Origin: Spongospora subterranea f. sp. subterranea
Lineage: Eukaryota; Endomyxa: Phytomyxea; Phytomyxea; Plasmodiophorida
NCBI GenBank assembly: GCA_049724395.1
Contig: JAUGWO010000020.1
Location: 62,001-126,000 of the forward strand
Direction of reading: 5' to 3'
Length of the DNA stretch: 64,000 nt
A program made the position numbers and the translations under genes. The notes under the pieces were generated by a model, which worked only from the letters and a program-made list of their open reading frames with translations, searched no databases and had not been told where the DNA came from. Within the stretch, counting starts at the first letter, position 1, and each line of letters starts with the position of its first letter. This document shows positions 12,647 through 23,500 of the stretch, one piece after another.

Positions 12647-15600
12647 ATGTCACTCCTGTTGACGATCGCATTCCTGAACCTGGTTTGCGTGTCCGCTTAT
12701 GAGCTGATATCGGGCACGATACTCTGGACCAGTTCTGATGTTCGAACGATCAAGTATCAGGTGACGACGTCCTGGAGAGCGTCCGAGTTCAACATTACCG
12801 ACCGCGATCTTGCCGCCAGGACCCGGATCGCCGACCTGATCCGGTTTCGATCGAATCATGACGATCCACATAGTCAGCAATCGTACGACGGTCGCGTGGT
12901 CGGCTACCTGCCGTTGTCGGACGTGTTCATGGCGCGATCAACCATTTCAATATCGTACGATTATGATGGTGTCATCACTGCCTCGGTGCAATCGCCATAC
13001 CATGAGGTCAATGGCGATCTGCTGTCGACAACGATCGTCATGATCGGCGGAAAATCAGCGATATACGAATCTGCCCAAATCAGCCTGCCCCCTAAAGTAA
13101 TATCATCGTCATTGCAGTTTCCCCAACCTCAGCTCAACGGGACTTTCAGATTTCGATTTGTTCAGGATGGTCGGCACCATTCAACGTCTCCGTCATCATC
13201 CCAGCGCGATCCAGTGCCAGATATCGTGTGTCAACGCTTCCCTCGCTATCGTCACCGCCAACGGTCCCGGTTTCCGCCTCCGTTGCTGTGCCAGACGATG
13301 GGATTATCCACCTGAAGCTGGACCAAGACAGTTCCTCCTACCTGAAGATCACCATCGACCTGACGGACGACCTGACACTTTACCAATCTCATAACGACCT
13401 CATATTCAAGGTTCGCCCTTCCAGTAATAGCAAACTCGCCATTGCTCAACGCAGCCGAACAGATATGGATCGCAGAGCCGTGCACGTTGAGCACATATTC
13501 AACGTCTTTATCTTCTCGGCTCCCAATCCGACAAATCGTTTTTCTCGGAAAACCGTTCAACTTAGATTTCCGTTATAACAACGAAACCAGGGTAGGAAGA
13601 TTCGATGTTCCATCCGCCCATAATAGTCGCTCATTCCCTTCCCATAGCATCCGCTAATGGTGGCGACGTTCCCGTACGATCCCTGGTCGTCGATCGCTGG
13701 CGAGACCTTCACCTATACGGCGGCGAATCAGGAGGACAGATTGGTCTGCATTGTGTCGACCGATGATCTGATCAGCGCCCAACAATACGCATGCATGCAC
13801 GTCATCGCCATTGACGATAAATTGGGTCAAGCCCCCATCAGCGTATCGCCGGCGATCGCCGGACAGCAATGCGAAATCCGTTGGAACGCCGCCAACGGCG
13901 TCCTGTTCCAACTGATTATCGCTGACGAAGCTGGATTCGTCATCGGAGAAGTAATAGCAGCAAGAGAACCGTCACCTTCACGAATATATTTTGATGAACT
14001 TTTACAGGCGATAGGCAGCGTATCCACGACCGTATCCCAATACGTGGCGAGGGTGGTAGCGCCATCAACTCCCGGTCAATATCTGGTCATCGTCAGATAT
14101 GCGCTTTCGAAACAGGTCGGAAATCTTCGGAATTCTCGTCCAAAACGTGTGCCCCGGGATCGAGGCTGATATCGTCTTGTGATCCACAGCTCTATGGAAT
14201 GAGCCGACTAACGATCGTACCGCCATCGTCAGGGCAATCGCCCGAACTGGACAATGTCCCGTATATTCCCAACACCCTGATCCAGCTCAGCCAGAACGGA
14301 TCGGCGCCGGTCACGCTCTCGTCCACCAGCTCCATGATCAAAGTGTTCGACCAGCCGTTCACCGTCACCGTTCAGGTATTCGCTCGCGAATCCCCGACCG
14401 AACTCCCGCTGACGCCGCCATGTGTGTGTGTGTGTGTTCAGGTTCGCAACTACCTTGGGGCGGTACTACCGGACAGCGGGAAAACCGTCATCATCACGCT
14501 CAACAGCGTCCTGTTCTTCGGGTCGATGCGGTCGGGGGTGGCGGCGATCGTGACGACCCCGAGCCAGATCGGCCCGGCCACCATGATCGTCACGCTCCCG
14601 TACTCGAACAGCCCGGCGTTCACAACGGATCTGTCGATCGTCCCCCTCCCTGGTGAACCCTATCTCCAGACCTCGACCGTCTCAGGTCGACCAATGTTTT
14701 CCGTTGGAATTGCCGAGTTTTCGTGTGCGTTGAAGGGGGGTGAACTAACTGCTGTTATAGGTGGAGATGGTGGCACCGTTGCCGTTCTACGCACGATACG
14801 AGTATTGGCGAAAACATCGTCGGGGATCAACATCACCGAACAGAACACGTTCTCGTTCTCAGTCCGTATGTTGTGTTTGTTCAGTTCTAAGGAATTCCAC
14901 CGCTGATGGATGGGGTTCGCCGTTGTCAGGTCATCTGGCGTCGAACCTGTCGTTGTCGGTCGGGGCCGATGGTGTTCTGGGTTGCGATCCATCGATCCCG
15001 GAGGAGTTCTGCTTCAGTTGGACCCCGAGGTTCGTCGGCACATACCTGATCGAGATCCGCAATCAACCGCGGAATCGCATATTCTACACGAAGAATGTGA
15101 CGGCCGAAGCGGGAGCGATCGTCATCTCGCAAACGTAACGCGACGTGCCATTGGTTTCGATTTTGGACCTGAAACGCGGCACCTAGAACTGTGAAAGGGA
15201 CAGGAACGGAGAGTCGGGCGACGGTCGGCGATTCCCTTTACCTGTTGTTGACGGCTCGCGATCGCTATAGCAATCCGGTGCTGAACACGTCATCGCAAGT
15301 CCAGCGGTTTTCGGTATCGGTCGTCGACCAGTCCGAGCACGAACTCGATGTTTCCGCGCCGAGTTGGATTCAAGAGTACAGATTCGACCACCCACAGCCG
15401 CCGCCCCGAATTCGCTCGTGATCAGTGATTTGCGCTTGTTCAGGGGCGATATCGGATCATGGCGATCGGAGTTCAAAGCGCCAAGAATCGGGTCGCTGAC
15501 GGTATCAGTAAAGCTCAACGACGATCAGGTCGGGAATGAGCGTCTCTGCCACCTCCCCCGTCGATCCCCATTCACATGTTGGCGCCAGGTCTATTCGGGG

Positions 15601-16148
15601 AAGGTGGCGATATTCGCGCCGATCCAGTCGGTATCGATCCACTGGATCTGGTTGCCGCTATCGCTATCGTTCGCCGGGGCGATGGCCGCCGGCTACACCC
15701 TCCATCGCCGGAACGAGGCCGCCAGTTTCTACGTCAGTCCCAGCGGCACCGATGTTGGTCGTACCAACTCCCCCGCTGACCTGACCGTATTTCTTGGCAG
15801 GATCCGGCCAACCTGTCGATGTTGGATCAGGCCAACGACTCCTACGATTCGCCATCGCACGAGTTCGCCTTCGTCAGCCAGAAAGGGATTCTGATCTCGT
15901 ATAGTAATCCGATCAAATTATCTGGCCACGATCCAAACAAACAACCCAACGTCAAAACCGTAAGTCGGGGGTGGTGACGATTTCCATCCTGGGCAATTGC
16001 GCCAATTCAATTCCCGATTTTTTTTTAAGTCGTCAACGACGAACAAACGCCCATTTGCGAAGGAACAACTGGCGGCAGTGCCGTTATCGACTTCATCGAT
16101 GGCGTCGGACCGGTCGATGACGAATATTCCGCTGGGGTCGTGGACTAG
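12647..16148 (+). CDS. filamin-repeat single-pass surface protein
   Basis: The ATG at 12647 gives a clean signal peptide (MSLLLTIAFLNLVCVSA, then YELIS); an in-frame ATG at 12614 is an alternative. A long beta-rich ectodomain follows. Two parts look like filamin-type Ig repeats: FCFSWTPRFVGTYLIEIRN (about 15007-15063), which has the repeat's F.P...G.Y.I pattern, and GDSLYLLLTARDRYSNP (about 15229-15280). One membrane helix, WIWLPLSLSFAGAMAAGYTL (about 15640-15700), is followed by a cytoplasmic tail. Frames join by introns, for example 64 bases starting near 14868. The end is uncertain: one splice of the last intron gives an acidic tail stopping with TAG at 16148, another reading runs on to 16509. 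Filamin-repeat membrane proteins such as plant GEX2 act in gamete adhesion; a similar role here is speculation. Confidence 0.7.
14419..14440 (+). repeat. short TG microsatellite
   Basis: About nine TG units lie within the filamin-repeat gene and end in TTCAG, so the repeat probably forms the pyrimidine-rich end of an intron, with the acceptor just before GTTCGC. Variation in its length could affect splicing. Confidence 0.6.
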
Positions 16149-16624
16149 CCATGGACGCCACGACGAATCGATGACGAATATATCGTCGGATTGTTCGCGG
16201 AATATCACCGTAATAATCACTCGCGTTTCGAAAACACACGACCGAACCTCGTCCCTGATACGTGTTCCGACAATAGGGGAGCTATTCTTCGGGCGCGGCG
16301 GTGGTCGAATCAGGTTCCGACAGCAGCTTGAGGCCGATAACCAGCGAGAGCGCCGGGGTGTTCCCGGTCGCGTTCCCCGTCGATCGCCAGCCGCTCGACG
16401 CATCATCGGCAACACCGCTATCTTTGATCACGTCATCAGTTCTGCGTCGTGTTGTCAGATGATAATAAACCGAAAAACCCACCGACAACACGCCGTAGAT
16501 CGCATTTGACCCAAATCCAGATCAAAATTGAGCTTCCCTGTGTTGACGGATTCCCAAACAATGGCGAAACAACAATTTCGCCATGTCATTCGATACTTGG
16601 TCTGTGGTACTCTGAACGATCCGA

Positions 16625-16909
16625 ATGTCGCAATCGCTGAACTCGGCAGTTGCTGATCTGGAAGAAGTCGCCAATGCAGTCAGCCGTCAATTCAAGACCC
16701 TATACCAGAAGGATGTGGAGTTTCAGGCGCGGCGGGTTCGCAGCCAGCGCCAGCCGAGGGAGACCATATTCCACCTTGTGCAAGAGCGGAATATGGGTCG
16801 TGGACAGGACGCCACTGAGAAGATCCTGTCGAAACATCTGACGGCGGTTCGACAGTCGAAGGTCGACCAGGCAACCGTCGTGACCCGATATATCGCTCCA
16901 GATCCATGA
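16625..16909 (+). CDS. unrecognised small ORF
   Basis: A 94-codon ATG-to-stop frame begins MSQSLNSAVADLEEVANAV and is rich in Q, R and E, with likely helix over most of its length. I do not recognise it. It lies between the filamin-repeat gene and the Mutator-like transposon. It could be a small host gene, a first exon, or part of the repeat cluster that follows. Confidence 0.25.
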   Translation: MSQSLNSAVADLEEVANAVSRQFKTLYQKDVEFQARRVRSQRQPRETIFHLVQERNMGRGQDATEKILSKHLTAVRQSKVDQATVVTRYIAPDP

Positions 16910-17162
16910 TGGCGTCTCGGAAGGCGAACATTCGCTGGTTCCCGGGCATGGAAACATCTGAACCCCGTTGTGCAAAACTTAGTAAACCGTCGTCGCGAAT
17001 GTTAACAAGTTGACACTCCGCCCAACAATGTTTCTCCAACCACCCACGATGACTGAATATGAATCTGATCAATAATTCCTCTTTGGGGAACGAGTTGGTC
17101 GTTACTTCTCAATAACTCGACCTGTTGAATTGACAGAGGGAGTACAGTAGCAGAATAGGTCG

Positions 17163-17545
17163 ATGACGTTTGCTGAAGTAGAAAAGTTGAACACGGAAAT
17201 GAACGCAATGCTTGGTTTCACTGACTCCAACTTCAGGAAGCCAATCAACAGAGTTATCTGCTGTCCATTTGCTATTCAACAATTCAAAAATCTCACAAAT
17301 CTCTTCATTTCTACGCACCGGAATCAAGAAATTGGTACGTTTTTCATCTATGCAAATTGATTTTATGATTCCGGTCTTTGAAATGGAGAGATCTGTTCAA
17401 GATTCTCAGCTGTTGATAGCAGCTGATGGATTGCAAATAATGTCTCTTGAGTGGCTTCCTCGAAGTCGGAGTCAGTGAAACCCAGCATTGCGTTGCCTGT
17501 GTTCCATGTTCAACTTCTCTTCTGCAAAACAAAACTCAGATACCA
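17163..17545. repeat. inverted duplication of a short coding-like segment
   Basis: The plus strand at about 17163-17249 and the minus strand at about 17545-17452 both encode nearly the same peptide: NAMLGFTDSNF on plus and NAMLGFTDSDF on minus, each preceded by a KLN.E stretch. The arms are about 85-90 bases and flank roughly 200 bases of unique sequence. This is probably part of a mobile element or an arm rearranged by one. Confidence 0.7.
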
Positions 17546-17860
17546 ATGCGAATAACCTGGCATCGAAACATCGTAGCAAGTTGATGATCTGCTTAACAAT
17601 GTTTCTCCGAGCGCCGACGACGACTTTGCAGTAAAAAATTGCATCTTTAGCTGGATGATCTTGAACTTGGCGAACAATTTTCCTATAAAAAATGCCGGAC
17701 TCGTAAAAACCACAGCGGAAATGTTTTTGAGATTATTGCAGTGAAAAGGCAGCCAACGATTTCCGTTGATCATATCGATAGCAAACCTTTCGAGATGACG
17801 GTTTTCCTGAACGCTGCCGATCAAGGTCTGACATTAGTGAGTTACTGTAGAAGGTGACAG

Positions 17861-19960
17861 GTGGCGTATTTTGTAAGAGGGATATCGCATTTATGGGGTC
17901 ATCTTCGATTTGAGATGGTTCGGGTTGATGGCACTGTTCCAACTCCGACTTGTCTTGACCAAAATGTCAATCCTGACAATTGTGTTGAGGCTGGTGACGA
18001 TCCCTCGTATGAACTTGTTGAAATCGGGTGTGTCGATCCTGTTGAAGATACTGTTGAGTGCCCATCCCAAACCATAGCCTCAAATAATTGCATCGCGATC
18101 GGTTCGCGCTTTGCCACATGTCAAGTAATGCTGTCTACCGCGAAGGAATTTTCGCGTTCCATCGGATTCCGGGTTTTTGCCTAACCCACACTTTTCCATC
18201 CCCATCCGATCCATGGCCCGGGCGTTGAAGTCTGGCGCGAGGAAATATTTATTGCACATTCAAGGACCCCGTTGTCAAAACGGAAAAACGAGGGATCAAA
18301 CCAACTTGTACTTGGTCAATGAATTTATAGACCCTCTTCAAAATACATCATCACGAGCAGCTGCCAAAGACCACAATCATGAGATTGATGATTGTAATAT
18401 AACTCCCGTCGGTGGACTGAAACAAGTAACTCTTGACGTGGATCTGAATGCAAGCGAGCGTGAATTAATTCATAGTTTTGCTCGCTACAATTCACCGTTG
18501 TCTAAGGTATTCGCTGTTTGCACGTCTACAGTACATAAGTTACTGGGAGCCCATCTAATCAGATTAGGGAAATTATGGAGGGATCAAATCCTGGTAAAAC
18601 GTATTCGACTGGCCTCTTGTCCAGGTCAATCCGACGCGGAAAAGAATTGCATTTCGGCAAAGATCCGGATTGTATGACCAAGTTCATGGAAAGCGGGATA
18701 TGATCTTCGGGCTGCTGGAGGTGTTTTTAAGTATGCTATAGACACGTCGCAGCGTCTATCAAATGTTTACTTGCAGGTCTCAATCATCAGTGTTTCGTTG
18801 TCTCACCATTTTGTTTACCTATGGTTCAGACTGTTCAAATGTCGCAAAAATACGCCACAGTTTATGCCGAGTTCACCCTCGTTGATGGTACCCATAACAC
18901 CACCGCATATAATTTAAAGTTGATGCCGTTTACCAATGTTGATTGCCTGGGCAAATGTGTCATCAGTGGCGTCTTGCTCGACGAATCCGAGAACACTGCA
19001 GCAGTTTACGAGGCTTCGCGTCGATTCAGACTTGCTGTTCCCGGAGCAACTTTGGGGACTGATGGGGGATCTGCGTATCCAGGTGCTGCATCGACAGCCG
19101 GTATGCTTCACATTCTATGCAGTTATCACTTTCAACAAGAAGTATTTTCGTCCTGTGGCGGTCTCGACTCAATGTCAAACCTTTTCAAAAAAGGATGCGA
19201 TGGCACTTAAATATTCGTCATTTTCGACGGAGGAACATTTTTCCGAATATTACAAGTCGTGCATTGATCGATATGCTTCATATGCATCTGCCACCAGTTG
19301 CTTGCGCGATATATTCATGTCAAAAACCAAAGTTTGCAGATTGTTCACTGGTAATTTTAAGGATATATGTTAGGGGTTTGTCGCAAAGCATCAAGAATTC
19401 GATAATGTACAGGCCGCGTCTTCACTTGCAGTCAAGTTGCGTCACAACGGGGAGAGAGTGTGAATTTCCATTATAAAAGAGAAGGGAGTTAAACAAAAGG
19501 AGCTTCGTTCGTTTAATCTGGATCAGTTATGGCAGCATTTGATCAACCAGTTCAAACAGAATGGAAGCCCGGTCGCTCGCCATAATCTGCGACCTTATCC
19601 GCAGCAAAAAGAAATGGAGCAAGTTCGTCGACAACATGTGGCAAGAACAATTTCGAAAAGCTGCCGATCTTCCGCTGGCGGAATTGGCCGTTGATTGTGA
19701 TTTTGATTGGCGAGTGTTTTCCTCGGACCAGACTGTATCACATTTGGTGATACTTGCAAATGATCGCCTGGGGGGCATTCCAACCTGCAATTGTGCTTGT
19801 TTTATTTCTAGCTTGATTCCTTGCGCTGGCATCTGCGTTATTTTCAGCCGCATCAATGCAAGTCGCAAATTTTCACCGATGTTGGCGTCTGGAGTATCAT
19901 TTACTGTACACAAGAGCTTTGGAGAAGTTAAACTTGATTCATCCCAACGGATTTGATAAC
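17861..19960 (+). mobile_element. Mutator-like (MULE) transposon with FAR1 domain, decayed
   Basis: In order: a FAR1-type DNA-binding domain (about 18140-18400), recognised by KEFSRSIGFRV and the closing DHNHEI; then the MULE transposase core at 18821-19210 with DGTHNTTAYNLKLMPF (first acidic residue), GTDGG (second) and LCSYHF; then a SWIM-type zinc finger at about 19770-19840, CNCACFISSLIPCAGICVIF. A FAR1/MULE SWIM finger normally ends PC.H; here the position reads PCAG, so a ligand appears lost. The protein is spread over at least four frames, more than I can explain with introns, so this copy is probably dead. The ends were not found; the repeats at 16950-17600 may belong to it. It lies 640 bases upstream of the first giant gene. 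Confidence 0.8.
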
Positions 19961-20160
19961 CTTCCCCAGAAACAATGGTTCCGGGAAATTCACAATCGCA
20001 TCTTGATAGTATGGCATATCAGAGTGTCCTGTATCCTGCCAATGCAGACGTTCGATATTCTAAGATTAATAATTTATGGAAATCAATCGAACCACATGCG
20101 ATTAGCAACGAACATACATACCGGTTGCTCACTGTGGATCTGCTGGCATTGAGCCCTTGC

Positions 20161-20599
20161 TATAATACGTAATGCAACGCTAGTTCAACCTGCTGCAAGT
20201 GGCCAAAGACTTCCGACAGCCGTTGACGATTGCATTACATGACGGCAGTAATGCTGAAGAAGGTACTACCGACAAGATCCGCCATTTGGACTGCACCTCT
20301 GTTTCAAAATAACTGATCGATTCGGAGTTTTCTGTTTGGAACAAGCTCATTTTTCAAGTTTTGCAATCCAATTTTTTGTGGTCGCTAGTTTGTGACGCAA
20401 CTTGATATTGTCCAAAATTTGAAGCGTTTGTGTATTTTGATGGAATATCGGTGTTTGAAACTGGTTTGGAGATTTGTGGGTAGTGCAATTTGAGTGATGA
20501 TGAGAGTGATGTCGTTAGGATGGTTACGTCTCTTGCCTGTTAGACACCATCTTCCTCAATTACTGTATTTACTCTTGAACTGCATACTTTCATTATCAA
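20161..20599. other. intergenic, likely promoter side of the first giant gene
   Basis: These 440 bases separate the transposon from the first giant gene. I see no coding segment, tRNA or clear repeat. The sequence is T-rich and may hold the promoter of the gene starting at 20600. Confidence 0.4.
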
Positions 20600-23500
20600 A
20601 TGAACGTTCCTGCTGCCGATGGACAAGTTGCAGATGAGGAGACCAACCGGAAACGGTTAACAGTGTTAAGCAACGATGCTCGCACACCTGTGTAAGTCTG
20701 TGACCGGATATGGGCAGAGCATACACAACGGCGCCAAACATCATTCCACCAGATGTCATCTTCAGTCGAGGGTGACAACTCCTGGTCTAGCGCCACTATC
20801 CGAGGACAGTTCCTCGACGCGTACATATCCGATGGCAATGCGGATGGGTTTTCCGGGTGCCTGCGATCTTTGGCCGCGTCGTTGCGAAACATTAGCGAAG
20901 AAAAAGAGTGGATGTCTCGGTTCTCCCCTGCCGATGCGGGTTCTATGGCGACCTATGTTGATGTGTTGGCTAAATCAGCAGAGCTCTCGGATCGTATTGC
21001 GGCAATTCGTGCCACAACTGACGACAACGCGCTTGCAAAGTTGATTACAGATTTCATGAAAATCTTGGTGGATTTACCGTCAGAAAATGGGAGCGTCATT
21101 GTTGAGGGGGGTTTGACTGACAATGATGGGAGTCGAATCGCCATCTCCTATCTTATTATCAAGAGAAAGGATACTTTCTCGCTGGCGATTTGCAATACAG
21201 GAAGAGGCGCAGGACAGTATCATCCCACGTCCGGCGATCAGCATATCATGTCAACGATACTGATTGACAAAATACCAAGTAATTTGATGATCCATGACCC
21301 TGCTGTCAGTTATGTACTCTTGCGAATGGCAACAAAGCCCTCTTCCGAGTTCTCCCCAGCCATGCTCTATGAGGTAAAAAACCTTATTTCAAAATGCAAA
21401 TGCTTACACTCCTAATCAACTTTGTCTACATACGTATAGGTGATAATCCCATTCTTGTGCCAGAAAACTCTCAATGAAGTTATAGATCGCCAACAATTGC
21501 GAATCTATCGCAGGACTACTAAGTCCCCAATACCCTTTCGGTGTGCTCGTGATGCGCTTTTGTTCGGTTTAGTGCTTGCTGGATTACATGCAAAACATAT
21601 GAAATATCTTACCTTCCTAATCCGTTTTTCCATCCTTCGGGCAGCACACTCACAGAATTCCAAACTCCCAGAGCCTTACATCATGTCATCAATTATCCGA
21701 TCGATGGCCGCATGTGCACGTAAAAGAATATCATCAAATGCTTTGTCAGATCCAGTAATTCAACAAACAAAGGAGTTGCTACTAGCTTTATCAGTTAACA
21801 ACTGCGATAATACCGGCGCCGAAATTAATGACTCGCTGCCAGAGTTTCCTTCAACAGCGAGATGGTAAGTGCTGTTTCAGTTTCCAGAATTTAAAATCAA
21901 CAAAACCTTCAGGATGCCCATCCTTGAACAGGATCCGTTGGCAATTCGTTTTCAAGGGGAAGATTTGTATTTGTCAGCTCCAGCTCCAAATATTGCATTA
22001 CCACTTTATAGCCCCTCAGTAGTGCTTGGAGATCCATCAAAAGCAGAAATCAACCAAGACATAGTTGGTTTTTTACCGGAAATTACAGCCCGTGTTGGCA
22101 CATATTTATCGGAGCAACGCATCAAATCCCCGTTGGTCGTTCATGAGGTCTGCCAATACATTGAACGTATTGTGGTCACCTTAGAGTTGCCGGTCAAAAT
22201 TGGACTTACTCCTCTCCGCAACGCTGCTGATCAGCTGCGTTTAGCAAACTCAATCTATGACCTCGCGGAAATATACATGTCGAGCTCTTTCGCCATAGCT
22301 GACGACCCTGAATGCAGAACGAAATGGCGTCGAACTATTGTCATCAGTTACCTAACCTTGGTACACGATTCAGCATTGCGGCTACGCTTAATGCAAGAGC
22401 CCGTCCTCCCCCTCTCCATCGCGCTGTCGAATTTCACGCTCGACCTGTCCGACGGGATCGGTATACAGCGGCATCCCAACATCAGAGAACAATGATTAAA
22501 TAGTAATGATGATCAGGGACGGGATTCGAACAAGCGACTGCTAACGCTACCTTCATTGATGATCGACTGATGGCAGTCGCTCGATCAACGATTGTAACGT
22601 ACCTCTGTCGGACCAACGCCGTGCCTGATTCGTTACGAATCCATCCTTTGACAGTATCAGAATCCGGATTCGCAAATCAGTTTGATAGAACGTTACGGTT
22701 TTCATTAGGCGAGCGTTGCTGAGTCGGATCCGGTGGCCAAGTTTATCTGCCGCGCTATCAGTGCCGGTCATCTGGCTAATGGGCAGTTCCGACCGTGTGA
22801 TTTTCAATCTGGATTGCGCGCATTGGCGAATGATGCTGGTAGTCTGGACGTCCTGTGCCCTGGTCTGGTTCACTACCTTTCTTTCTCCTTATTGGCTTCA
22901 ATCTCACTTGATGTTAACTGTAAGGTCAAATGGTCGCAATGTTGAGGTTGTCTGATCTGTTGCAATGGATTGTAGCCGCATTTGTTCGAACTGGATTATA
23001 CGCATGTAAACAAGGGCTTTTTCGACCTGCATTTGTGATCGATTCGATATCCAATGATAGAAAGTCTGCTGTTATGCACATATCCATGCTATATCGTCCT
23101 CGACTGCGGTTCACTCGCCCTTCAAACGGATCATATAGTCAGTCAATGCTTGAAAAGGTCGGTATTGTTTATTTAACATTCATTACTTCACTTTGAACTC
23201 CAAATTGGTCAGGTGGCGACAACGATGAGGTCGTCCCTTTCTGGCACAAGAAAGTTCTGCACTGTATAGAATCGTCCAACAGACCAGCGGACCAATAACC
23301 TTAGTTATGTTGATGGATTTCACTTCATCGCGTCGACTTCATTTGGTTAACGAGCAATGGTATAGAGATTTGCTTCATTTCGTGATTTTTCGCTCTGGAA
23401 TACATAATGTAACAAATAATGCCAATGCATGCGATTAATCGTTTCTAATTCGGGCACAGCCTACCAACTCCGATAGTAGTATGTTAATTCCGAAGCAACA

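Noticed and set aside
14868-14886. 19-base ultra-short intron in the filamin-repeat gene
   Set aside because: A 64-base intron from the same donor to a later acceptor also restores the frame and matches the size of other introns.
22507-22590. GATTCGAAC string resembling a tRNA T-loop on the minus strand
   Set aside because: The flanking bases do not form a T-stem and no acceptor or anticodon stem can be drawn; it falls within the first giant gene.
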